The notes under the pieces: generated by a model
Databases searched by the model: none
Told to the model about the DNA's origin: nothing
The model's input: only the letters and a program-made list of their open reading frames with translations
Part shown: positions 7,721 to 14,909 of the stretch, one piece after another
Layout: every line of letters begins with the position of its first letter
Position numbering within the stretch: position 1 is the stretch's first letter
From: Mesotaenium endlicherianum
Taxonomy: Eukaryota > Streptophyta > Zygnematophyceae > Zygnematales > Mesotaeniaceae
Assembly (NCBI GenBank): GCA_009602735.1
Contig: WELA01002708.1
Location: forward strand, 1 to 64,000
Length of the DNA: 64,000 nt
Direction of reading: 5' to 3'
Made by a program: the position numbers and the translations under genes

Positions 7721-8740
7721 TCAAGGTTCAATCAATTCCAGGCGACTTTCAAGTTCTGTTTGAAAAAACTGTCCCTTTTGTTTGAGTTCTTCTCCGCGGG
7801 TAAGCAGTTGCAGCATGATCTCCATGGCTTTTTCCCCTTGTTCGCGTGGAAACTGTTCTACAGATGCCAGCGGTGGTGTATCGAGATAATGGGTAATAGG
7901 CAGATTGGCGCAACTGACAAAAGAAAGATCCTGGTTGATCTTTTTATTATGCCTGCGGGCATAACGAATGGCATCCAAGGCCACGTAATCGTTGAAAGTG
8001 ATAATAGCCGTTGGCGGATTCTTCAATGCCAGCAACTGTTTCATGGCATCTTCCGTTCCGCCGGTAGAAAGATCGGTGGATACCACCAGTCCCATATCTA
8101 TCTTGATCTTCTTGGCATGCAGCGCTGCGGTATATCCTTCCATGCGTTCTTTGGTAGCCAGCAAGGAGGAAGGCCCGTTGATGAGTGCAATGCGTTTGTG
8201 TCCTTTTTTGATTAAGAATTGCGCGGCCTGTGAAATACCCGGACGCAGGTTGCAACTCACATAGTGCGCAGTTTTCTGTGGAGGAATGCGATCGAAGAAT
8301 ACAACAGGAATATTGTATTTATCCAACTGGTTGAAATGTTCAAAGTCTTTGCTGTCCTTCGCCAGGGAAATGATCAATCCGTCTACCCGGTGGTCTTTCA
8401 TGGTAGCGGTGATCCGCTTCTCCAGCTCGGGCAGGTCGTGCGACTGACCCATTAGCACATTATAACTGTGTTTTAAAGCGGTTTGTTCGATGCCGGTGAT
8501 GGCCATGGAGAAAAACTCTTCCGATAAATTGGGCAGGATGACGCCGATGGTGAATGTCTTGCCCTGCTTAAAGAAGATAGCGGTCTTGTTGGGCTCGTAA
8601 TTGAGTTCCTGTGCCAGTTGTTGCACCTGTGTACGGGTGCGCAGGCCAATACTGGGGTGATCGTGCAGGGCTCGTGAGACCGTGGATACGGAAACATTGA
8701 GTCTGCGGGCAATTTCTTTAAGCGTGGCTGGTTTGGTCAT
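7721..8740 (-). CDS. LacI family transcriptional regulator
   Basis: A 339-aa DNA-binding sugar sensor. The N-terminal helix-turn-helix and hinge helix are textbook (TLKEIARRLNVSVSTVSRAL, then LNYEPN); the rest is a periplasmic-binding-protein fold with TIGVILPNLSEEFFS, VDGLIIS, GHKRIALINGP and PPTAIITFNDYVALDA. Length is standard for the family. It is first in a same-strand unit with an N-acetylhexosamine-type kinase and a glycosylasparaginase, so its inducer may be an amino sugar or its phosphate (inference). The palindrome just downstream is a plausible operator for the following genes; no copy of it was seen upstream of this gene. Confidence 0.93.
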   Translation of the reverse strand: MTKPATLKEIARRLNVSVSTVSRALHDHPSIGLRTRTQVQQLAQELNYEPNKTAIFFKQGKTFTIGVILPNLSEEFFSMAITGIEQTALKHSYNVLMGQSHDLPELEKRITATMKDHRVDGLIISLAKDSKDFEHFNQLDKYNIPVVFFDRIPPQKTAHYVSCNLRPGISQAAQFLIKKGHKRIALINGPSSLLATKERMEGYTAALHAKKIKIDMGLVVSTDLSTGGTEDAMKQLLALKNPPTAIITFNDYVALDAIRYARRHNKKINQDLSFVSCANLPITHYLDTPPLASVEQFPREQGEKAMEIMLQLLTRGEELKQKGQFFQTELESRLELIEP

Positions 8741-8809
8741 GACAGTGATTTGGGGGGCAGGGGTAAAGTTAACACAATATGAACATTACGGCATTTTTCG
8801 ATTGTCTCT

Positions 8810-9271
8810 TTACAGCCGTTTATCCATTTCCAGTCGGTACACATCCTTTACTTTCACCAGGTCGTAATAACGCGGATACCTGGGATTCAATATATAATTG
8901 TAAGCGGTAGGCATTACAGCCGAACGTACTTTGATGCCAATGTATTCATTCGATTCAAGTATCCGGTCGCCCAGTGTCTTCAGTGCAATATTGCCAGGCA
9001 GGCGCCAGCTTTTGGGGAGTCTTTTGTCGGGATAAGCGAGTATAGGAGCAGCATCATCTATTTCAATCCTGGTAACATACATATCTGGCGGTAGTTCTGT
9101 TTCCTGCACATGCACCAGTACTTCCAGCAGGGCAAGCGCTTCGTGCTCGCTGGTATATAAAGCAAATACTCCTTCATTGTTCCACCGGCCGCCTTCATAG
9201 AAGGCGCCAGTACCGGAAAGGTCGGTTGTTCTTTTTTTGCTTTTTACAATACGGTAAACAAACATAAACAA
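8810..9271 (-). CDS. RES-domain toxin of a type II toxin-antitoxin pair
   Basis: A 153-aa RES family protein; characterised members degrade NAD+ by phosphorolysis and arrest growth. The conserved arrangement is visible: an Arg in FVYRIVKSK, the GGRWNNEGVFALYTSEHEALALLEVLVH block carrying the RES-fold Arg/Tyr/Glu residues, and a C-terminal Asn-Pro segment (NYILNPRYPRYYDLVKV). It lies 8 bp after the antitoxin on the same strand, the normal antitoxin-first order. Length and motifs look intact. The target is taken from the family, not shown here. Confidence 0.88.
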   Translation of the reverse strand: MFMFVYRIVKSKKRTTDLSGTGAFYEGGRWNNEGVFALYTSEHEALALLEVLVHVQETELPPDMYVTRIEIDDAAPILAYPDKRLPKSWRLPGNIALKTLGDRILESNEYIGIKVRSAVMPTAYNYILNPRYPRYYDLVKVKDVYRLEMDKRL

Positions 9272-9279
9272 CCGCCGGA

Positions 9280-9792
9280 TTAAGTGTAAATACCTTCTTC
9301 TAACCTGCCCAGGATGCGGTTGACGGTTCTGATACCGGTAGGCGTATTGAGGTATTGGAACGGTGTAAAACCATCCAATGACCTATTCTTCTTTTGTAAC
9401 CAATGGTTGAACTTCTCGCGGCTTTCAAAGAGCGATAAGCCCCTTGCTACGGTGCTTGCCAGTTCTATGGAGAGGGAAGAGGTTAGGGCATCTAACACAT
9501 CTGTGGTTCTTTTTCTGCTCAATGTTTTATAGGAGACATTTAAAAGAGGAGCCATTTCTTTCATGGGTACATCCATGACTTCAGCCAGGTTCATAACAGC
9601 GCGTTTGGGAATGCCCTTATCGGTTGCTTTTACAAAATCGTTCATTGACAAAGGAGCAGATAATGAACTGCCCCCTAGGATATCCCATGCGATAAGATTA
9701 GCCGAACTGCTTTTTTTCACTGCCTGCTCCAGTTGGTCGAGTAATTTCCGGGAGCTGCGTTTTTTTGGGGTATGCACAACGCTCGTATCCAT
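9280..9792 (-). CDS. Xre/MbcA/ParS-type antitoxin, partner of the RES toxin
   Basis: Neutralises the RES toxin and probably represses its own promoter. The N-terminal part holds a helix-turn-helix region (DVPMKEMAPLLNVSYKTLSRKR); the C-terminal part is the MbcA/ParS toxin-binding domain (ARGLSLFESREKFNHWLQ and PFQYLNTPTGIRTVNRILGRLEEG). The longest reading starts at 9810, but a well-formed promoter has its -7 box at 9808-9815, so translation must begin further in. Met7 at 9792 gives a 170-aa product behind a short leader; Met4 at 9801 is the alternative. It lies 42 bp below the MATE gene. Confidence 0.85.
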   Translation of the reverse strand: MDTSVVHTPKKRSSRKLLDQLEQAVKKSSSANLIAWDILGGSSLSAPLSMNDFVKATDKGIPKRAVMNLAEVMDVPMKEMAPLLNVSYKTLSRKRTTDVLDALTSSLSIELASTVARGLSLFESREKFNHWLQKKNRSLDGFTPFQYLNTPTGIRTVNRILGRLEEGIYT

Positions 9793-9807
9793 AGTGGACA
9801 TTTTTCC

Positions 9808-9839
9808 CAAATTTAATGGAATTTTGTCTTTGTATCAAA
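9808..9839 (-). promoter_or_regulatory. Promoter of the Xre-RES toxin-antitoxin operon
   Basis: On the minus strand, TTTG (9839-9836), exactly 20 bp, then TAAATTTG (9815-9808): a full match to the Bacteroidota consensus TTTG-N19-21-TAnnTTTG. The -33 box overlaps the stop codon of the upstream MATE gene. It places the start site near 9800 and moves the antitoxin start downstream. Confidence 0.7.
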
Positions 9840-11172
9840 TTTTTCTCGTTTTCCAACGACCGCTGTGCATATACCAGAATGAAGGAATCAACAGTGTAGA
9901 CCAGTAGATCACTTCACTGGCCCATCCCCAGGTAATGGGAAGGTTCAGTTTCTCAAGCACTATATAGTTATAGATGCAGTATAAAATGATTGCAGCAGTT
10001 TCTGTTGCCAGGTTCATTTTCGAATTGCCGGTACCAGTTACTGCATTCAACCAGATCACTGAAACAGACATGAGCACCAACGCAAACGATACGATCCGCA
10101 AAACAGGAATAGCCGCCTGGATAAAATCTTCGCCCTGTCCGTAAATAGACAAACAGGCATGCGGGAACAGGTTTAAGAATACACAAACAATCAGCGCGAA
10201 TCCCACGCTCCATTTAATCAATTTATGGATTAATTCTATTACCCGGTGGTGTATGTCCTGGCCAATGATATTACTAACCATAGTATTGGTAGTGGCAGCA
10301 AAAGCCCAGGTGAAACATCCAAAGAATCCAAAAATGTTCCGCATAGTATTCGATACGGCCAGGGCCTGGTCGCCATGGTGTTCTATCAGGATATAAAAGA
10401 ATTCCCAACTGGTAATACTGATGGTATGCTGCAATATCAGCGGCGAAGATTGTTTCAGGATCAGTTTTGTATTAGCCGCATCAAACCCCCAACTGCGGAA
10501 AAGTTGTAATTGCCGGCTGATCCCTTTTGCATGGATAACGATGAAGATAACGACCAGTCCGGCTATCTCTGCAACAACCGAAGCATAAGCCGCCCCATTG
10601 AATCCAAGAGCGGGTAATCCCATCTTTCCGTAGATCAAACAATAATCCAAAAAAATATTCACTACAGCTTCCGTAGCCGTTCCAAGGATCAGGTATTTGC
10701 TTTGATTGGTTCCCACCAACAGGGCATTACGCATTTGGTATACATAAAGAAAGGGGAGGCCAATGATGCGTATATTCAGGAATTGCACCGCCATTTTTAC
10801 CCCTTCTTCATCATGCAGCGACCAGTGCAACACCCTCGGAGCCACCAGCCAGGTAAGCAGGATGCCAATGGCCGCAAATACCAATGAAATACGTACACCT
10901 TGCCAGAACAGGTTGCCAATAGCATCTATGCGGTTCTCACCGGCGCGCCTGGAAATGAGCGCCTGTAAGCCATTATTCAGTCCATGGCCCACAACAGCAA
11001 AAATGAGATAATACACACCCGTGATTCCGGCAAGGGCCAGGGATTTTTGTCCCAGTCCGCCCAGGAAAATATTGTTGGTAATAAAATTGATCTGCGGTAC
11101 CACTATAGAAGCAGATATCGGCAGGGCAATGCTCAGTATCTGGCGGTTAGTGATCTTAACCTGTAAATTCAT
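9835..11172 (-). CDS. MATE family efflux transporter
   Basis: A 445-aa inner-membrane drug/metabolite exporter of the MOP superfamily, probably driven by Na+ or H+. About twelve hydrophobic segments are visible, starting with QILSIALPISASIVVPQINFI and followed by the family's LGGLGQKSLALAGITG loop; the second half begins after an amphipathic linker (about residue 225) and shows the weaker internal repeat typical of MATE. Length is standard. It has its own divergent upstream gap with DUF3822; its stop codon overlaps the promoter of the toxin-antitoxin pair, so the two units are probably independent. Substrate unknown. Confidence 0.9.
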   Translation of the reverse strand: MNLQVKITNRQILSIALPISASIVVPQINFITNNIFLGGLGQKSLALAGITGVYYLIFAVVGHGLNNGLQALISRRAGENRIDAIGNLFWQGVRISLVFAAIGILLTWLVAPRVLHWSLHDEEGVKMAVQFLNIRIIGLPFLYVYQMRNALLVGTNQSKYLILGTATEAVVNIFLDYCLIYGKMGLPALGFNGAAYASVVAEIAGLVVIFIVIHAKGISRQLQLFRSWGFDAANTKLILKQSSPLILQHTISITSWEFFYILIEHHGDQALAVSNTMRNIFGFFGCFTWAFAATTNTMVSNIIGQDIHHRVIELIHKLIKWSVGFALIVCVFLNLFPHACLSIYGQGEDFIQAAIPVLRIVSFALVLMSVSVIWLNAVTGTGNSKMNLATETAAIILYCIYNYIVLEKLNLPITWGWASEVIYWSTLLIPSFWYMHSGRWKTRKI

Positions 11173-11179
11173 ATAAAGG

Positions 11180-11187
11180 CAAAGCTA
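11180..11187 (-). promoter_or_regulatory. Candidate -7 box TAGCTTTG for the MATE gene
   Basis: The minus strand has TAGCTTTG, a perfect TAnnTTTG, 7 bp before the MATE ATG. No TTTG/TTG at the expected distance upstream was seen. If real, the transcript has almost no leader. Confidence 0.4.
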
Positions 11188-11231
11188 ACTCTTAACTTTT
11201 TTATATCATTGCATAGCAATTACACGTACAG

Positions 11232-12089
11232 ATGGCCAGAAAGATCGTTGGTTTTTATTGTGAAGACAGTGCGGCAACTGACAAACAGTTGGTGGTGGAA
11301 ATTGGCCGGCACCAATTTGCCTGCATGATTAAAAACACAGAGACGGACGAAGTGGAAGCTTTTGAATTGTTCCAGCTCGATGAAACACCGCAGGAATGGA
11401 ATGATGTGTTTTATGAGATCAGGCAATACTCAACCATATTACAGCAGTTTTGCAGCAGCATCCGCCTGTTTTATAATTTCGAGGAGGCCATGCTCATGCC
11501 CGGAGAACAAAAGAATATCGTAGCGGCCGAGGATCATCTTTCTTTATTGTATGGAGAATCGGAATGGCATGAACTCAAATACGACAAAATAGGCACAAAA
11601 GATCAGCTCCTGAATGCGTACCGCATACAGCGAAGCATCCATGAACTGGCAGGACGCTATTTTCCTTCACATGAAGTGCATCATGTATATGCTCCGTTAC
11701 TGGAAGATATTTTGTTGAGACACCGGCAGGACGGCAAGTTCATGAAACTGCAATTCTACAGTCACCACCTAGTACTGGTGTTGCTCAACGATCAGCAATT
11801 GCAACTGGTGCAATCATTCGAATACCAGACGGCAGAGGATGTATTGTATCACATGCTGAATACAGCACAGCAATTTGCATTGTCTCCTTCATCAATACCC
11901 GTGGAAGTGAGCGGCTTTTTCGATCGCGATGGAGAACTGCACCAACGACTTGCACAACTTTTTCAAACCGTGCAACTCGACGAAATAGTGGCTGGCGACA
12001 TCTTACAAAAAATAGCAGAAGCAGGTTACCCGTCTCATTACTTCACACCGTTCTTTAAACTGGCCGATTATGAGGATCATATCAGGTAA
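11232..12089 (+). CDS. DUF3822 family protein
   Basis: A 285-aa cytoplasmic protein of unknown function, typical of Bacteroidota and commonly adjacent to rsmD, as here. Visible features: an actin-like/ASKHA-type beginning (LVVEIGRHQFACMIKN), a central KLQFYSHHLVLVLLNDQQLQLVQSFEY strand pair, and IPVEVSGFFDRDGELHQRL near the end, which together suggest an RNase H-like fold. Its last 20 bp overlap the start of rsmD, implying translational coupling. First gene of the rsmD-bioD-fau-lpxK-rnr unit. I cannot assign a role. Confidence 0.8.
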   Translation: MARKIVGFYCEDSAATDKQLVVEIGRHQFACMIKNTETDEVEAFELFQLDETPQEWNDVFYEIRQYSTILQQFCSSIRLFYNFEEAMLMPGEQKNIVAAEDHLSLLYGESEWHELKYDKIGTKDQLLNAYRIQRSIHELAGRYFPSHEVHHVYAPLLEDILLRHRQDGKFMKLQFYSHHLVLVLLNDQQLQLVQSFEYQTAEDVLYHMLNTAQQFALSPSSIPVEVSGFFDRDGELHQRLAQLFQTVQLDEIVAGDILQKIAEAGYPSHYFTPFFKLADYEDHIR

Positions 12090-12609
12090 ATGGGGGGGGA
12101 GGAGGATCAATCCGCCTGCCAATATGCCGCATACCCGTCCCACTACCGATATTGCCAAGGAAGGCCTCTTCAACATATTGCAGAACCGCATGAATTTTGA
12201 AGGAGCCAAAACCCTCGACCTGTTTGGCGGAACAGGCAGCATCAGTTATGAACTGGCTTCGCGCGGCGCAGCCGATCTTACCATCATAGAGAAAGACAAT
12301 GCGATGCATGCTTTCATCCGTAAGAACGTAGACACGCTGGGGGTAGCCAATTGCCGGGTATTGAAGATGGATGTATTTTCCTACCTGGATTCAGTGACTG
12401 ATGGCTTTGATTTTATTTTCGCCGGACCGCCCTATGCACTCGGCACCATTGATGAGCTGCCGAAGATCATCGTTGCCAAAAAGATGATCAATGCAGGCGG
12501 TTTTTTTGTGCTGGAACATACACCCCGTAATGCCTACGAGCGTTTCGAAGGATTCAGTTTCGTGCGAAATTATGGAACCACCTTGTTTTCTTTTTTTGTT
12601 TGCTCATAG
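12070..12609 (+). CDS. rsmD: 16S rRNA (guanine-966 N2) methyltransferase RsmD family
   Basis: S-adenosylmethionine-dependent methyltransferase that modifies G966 of 16S rRNA during 30S assembly. The 179-aa product has the family start (MRIISGKWGGRRINPP, RPTTDIAKEGLFNIL) and the SAM-binding loop TLDLFGGTGSISYELASRG. The catalytic motif, normally DPPY/DPPF, reads AGPPY here (residues 118-122): the acidic residue is Gly119. That loss may weaken or abolish catalysis, or the residue may be replaced functionally; everything else looks intact. It overlaps DUF3822 by 20 bp and ends 2 bp before bioD. Confidence 0.88.
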   Translation: MRIISGKWGGRRINPPANMPHTRPTTDIAKEGLFNILQNRMNFEGAKTLDLFGGTGSISYELASRGAADLTIIEKDNAMHAFIRKNVDTLGVANCRVLKMDVFSYLDSVTDGFDFIFAGPPYALGTIDELPKIIVAKKMINAGGFFVLEHTPRNAYERFEGFSFVRNYGTTLFSFFVCS

Positions 12610-12611
12610 TT

Positions 12612-13268
12612 ATGAACCCGATTTTCATTACAGGCATCGGTACCGATGTAGGAAAGACCATCGCAGCGGCTGTAGTAACAGAAGCGCTGGACGCTGATTA
12701 TTGGAAACCTGTTCAGGCGGGTTATGCAACCGGGACAGACACGCTCACCGTTGGCAGCCTGGTCAGTAATCCGCAAACAACGATACACCCCGAAGTGTAC
12801 AAACTGTCTACACCAGCGTCCCCGCATATTGCAGCACGCAACGAAGGGCTGACGATTGACCTGGCAACCATTCAATCAGCCGCCATCAACATAGAAAATG
12901 GTATTCAGGATAAACCTTTGGTAATAGAAGGAGCTGGCGGTTTATTGGTGCCATTGAATGAACATGAAACGGTGGCAGATATGATCCTGGCGCTGCGCGC
13001 AAAAGTGATACTGGTAAGCAGAAACTACCTGGGAAGCATCAACCATTCCCTGATGACGGCGAACTGTTGCAGAACTTACGGCATTCCCGTATTGGGATGG
13101 ATATTCAACGACGATTATATGCAGTACGAGCAGGAGATCGTTGACTGGACAGGCTATCCTTCTTTAGGTACCATACACCGCCTGGAGGAAATTAGCAGTT
13201 CAGCCATTCAAGCATTAGCTTTGCAAATGAAGCCCGCATTGATGAAAGCCATCAACCGAACAACATGA
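12612..13268 (+). CDS. bioD: Dethiobiotin synthetase
   Basis: ATP-dependent carboxylation of 7,8-diaminononanoate to dethiobiotin, the penultimate step of biotin synthesis. The 218-aa protein has the P-loop GIGTDVGKT at its N-terminus, YWKPVQAGYATGTDT for substrate contact and VIEGAGGLLVPLNE as the second conserved loop. I start at Met 12612 so that the P-loop strand MNPIFITG begins the protein; the reading from 12600 adds four residues overlapping rsmD. It overlaps fau by 4 bp (ATGA). No other biotin gene is in the window, so bioD is separated from the rest of its pathway here. Confidence 0.92.
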   Translation: MNPIFITGIGTDVGKTIAAAVVTEALDADYWKPVQAGYATGTDTLTVGSLVSNPQTTIHPEVYKLSTPASPHIAARNEGLTIDLATIQSAAINIENGIQDKPLVIEGAGGLLVPLNEHETVADMILALRAKVILVSRNYLGSINHSLMTANCCRTYGIPVLGWIFNDDYMQYEQEIVDWTGYPSLGTIHRLEEISSSAIQALALQMKPALMKAINRTT

Positions 13269-13834
13269 CCAAACAGGAACTCAGGAAAATATACAAAGCC
13301 AAACGTATAGCCGAGGATCCGAAAAAAAGGCTCCGGCTGGATGACCTGATGTTGCTGCAATTCCAGGATTTCGATTATGGGGGCATTCACAGTTTACTTA
13401 CTTACTGGCCCATGGCCGAAAAAGGAGAACCCAATACGCACCTGTTCAGCAGTTACCTGCGGCACTTGTTACCCGGGCTCAGGATCACGTATCCTGTAAG
13501 CGATATGCATACGCACCAGATGCAGGCGATGCTCATTGATGAAGATACGGTGTATCGTACCAATGAATGGGGTATTACAGAACCACAAAAGGGAACGATC
13601 ATAGACCCGTCTGAAATAGACATGGTGCTGGTACCCATGCTTATCTGCGATGCAGAAGGATATCGCGTAGGATATGGCAAAGGCTTTTACGACCGGTACC
13701 TGGCACAATGCAGGAGCGATGTTGTTAAAATGGGATTGTCTTATTTTGAACCGGTAGCGTACATCTCAGACAGAGATCAATTTGATGTACCTTTGTCTTT
13801 CTGTATCACACCGCAACACATCTATGAATTTTAA
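13265..13834 (+). CDS. 5-formyltetrahydrofolate cyclo-ligase
   Basis: ATP-dependent conversion of 5-formyl-THF to 5,10-methenyl-THF, recycling a folate by-product. The 189-aa protein starts MTKQELRKIYKAKR with the ATP-contacting basic helix, and has the YWPMAEKGEPNT segment and the hallmark VGYGKGFYDRYLA loop near residue 140. Length is normal. It overlaps bioD by 4 bp and lpxK by 11 bp, so translation is probably coupled along this operon. Confidence 0.93.
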   Translation: MTKQELRKIYKAKRIAEDPKKRLRLDDLMLLQFQDFDYGGIHSLLTYWPMAEKGEPNTHLFSSYLRHLLPGLRITYPVSDMHTHQMQAMLIDEDTVYRTNEWGITEPQKGTIIDPSEIDMVLVPMLICDAEGYRVGYGKGFYDRYLAQCRSDVVKMGLSYFEPVAYISDRDQFDVPLSFCITPQHIYEF

Positions 13835-14909
13835 CACGATCTTTCTCAAATCATTCCGTGTTTTGCTTTTGCCGGTAGCGCTTGTATATGGTTGCATCGT
13901 GTACATTCGCAACCGCCTCTTCGATAAAAATTTCCTCAAATCTGCCGACTTCAATTTTCCCCTGGTATGTGTGGGTAACCTGGCGGTAGGAGGAACTGGT
14001 AAATCGCCGATGGTGGAATACCTCGTACGATTATTAAAACCCCAGTTCAAAGTAGGTACGCTGAGCAGGGGCTATAAAAGAAAGACCAGGGGCTATGCAC
14101 TGGCCAATGCCAATACCACCGCCCTGGAAATAGGCGATGAACCCATGCAGTTCCACATCAAGTTCCCGGATATACCTGTTGCAGTTGGTGAAGAGCGGCT
14201 GGTGGCCATACCGCAATTATTACAGGATGCACCCTGGTTAGAAGCCATCATTCTCGACGACGCTTTCCAGCACCGTTCTGTAAAAGCGGGGTTCAATATT
14301 TTATTAACAGATTACAGTAACCTGTACACGCACGACTTTTTTCTTCCCACGGGCGACTTGCGCGATGAACGGTCTTCGGCTAAAAGAGCGCAGGTGATCG
14401 TGGTAACCAAATGTCCGGCCGACCTGAGTCAGGAGAAAAAGCAGAAGATCATACGCAGCCTGCATCCTGCAGACAATCAGCGTGTGTTCTTTACCACCAT
14501 TGTGTATGGTACTCCTTATCACATCTGCGACAGGAATGATGAATGGCCACTTACACAACAGGATGAGGTGTTGCTGGTGTGCGGTATTGCCAATCCCAAA
14601 CCACTGAAAGATCACCTGCTGGAGTATACGCATACCTATTACCAGCAGGACTATTCAGACCACCATATTTTTTCTATCGATGACCTCAACGATATCAAAA
14701 GAAAATTCAGGGACATCCACGCAAGGGATAAACTGATCCTCACAACAGAAAAAGACGCCGTGCGCTTGTCGAAGTTCACGGAAGACCTGGCCGGCTTGCC
14801 CATGTATGTATTACCCATTCAATCCCGTTTCCTGTTTGAAGAAGGTGAACAATTTAATGCGGCGGTTACTGATTTTATCAGGAACTTTAGTCATCAGCAG
14901 ATAGTATGA
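13824..14909 (+). CDS. lpxK: Tetraacyldisaccharide 4'-kinase (lipid A synthesis)
   Basis: Phosphorylates the 4' position of the lipid A precursor at the inner face of the cytoplasmic membrane. The 361-aa protein has an N-terminal membrane-associating segment (FRVLLLPVALVYGCIVYIRN), the P-loop region CVGNLAVGGTGKSP, TLSRGYKRKTRGY, and the AIILDDAFQHRSV segment around the Walker B/catalytic Asp. Start Met 13824 puts the membrane helix at the N-terminus; the longer reading from 13782 lies inside the preceding gene. It overlaps fau by 11 bp and rnr by 4 bp. Confidence 0.93.
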   Translation: MNFNTIFLKSFRVLLLPVALVYGCIVYIRNRLFDKNFLKSADFNFPLVCVGNLAVGGTGKSPMVEYLVRLLKPQFKVGTLSRGYKRKTRGYALANANTTALEIGDEPMQFHIKFPDIPVAVGEERLVAIPQLLQDAPWLEAIILDDAFQHRSVKAGFNILLTDYSNLYTHDFFLPTGDLRDERSSAKRAQVIVVTKCPADLSQEKKQKIIRSLHPADNQRVFFTTIVYGTPYHICDRNDEWPLTQQDEVLLVCGIANPKPLKDHLLEYTHTYYQQDYSDHHIFSIDDLNDIKRKFRDIHARDKLILTTEKDAVRLSKFTEDLAGLPMYVLPIQSRFLFEEGEQFNAAVTDFIRNFSHQQIV

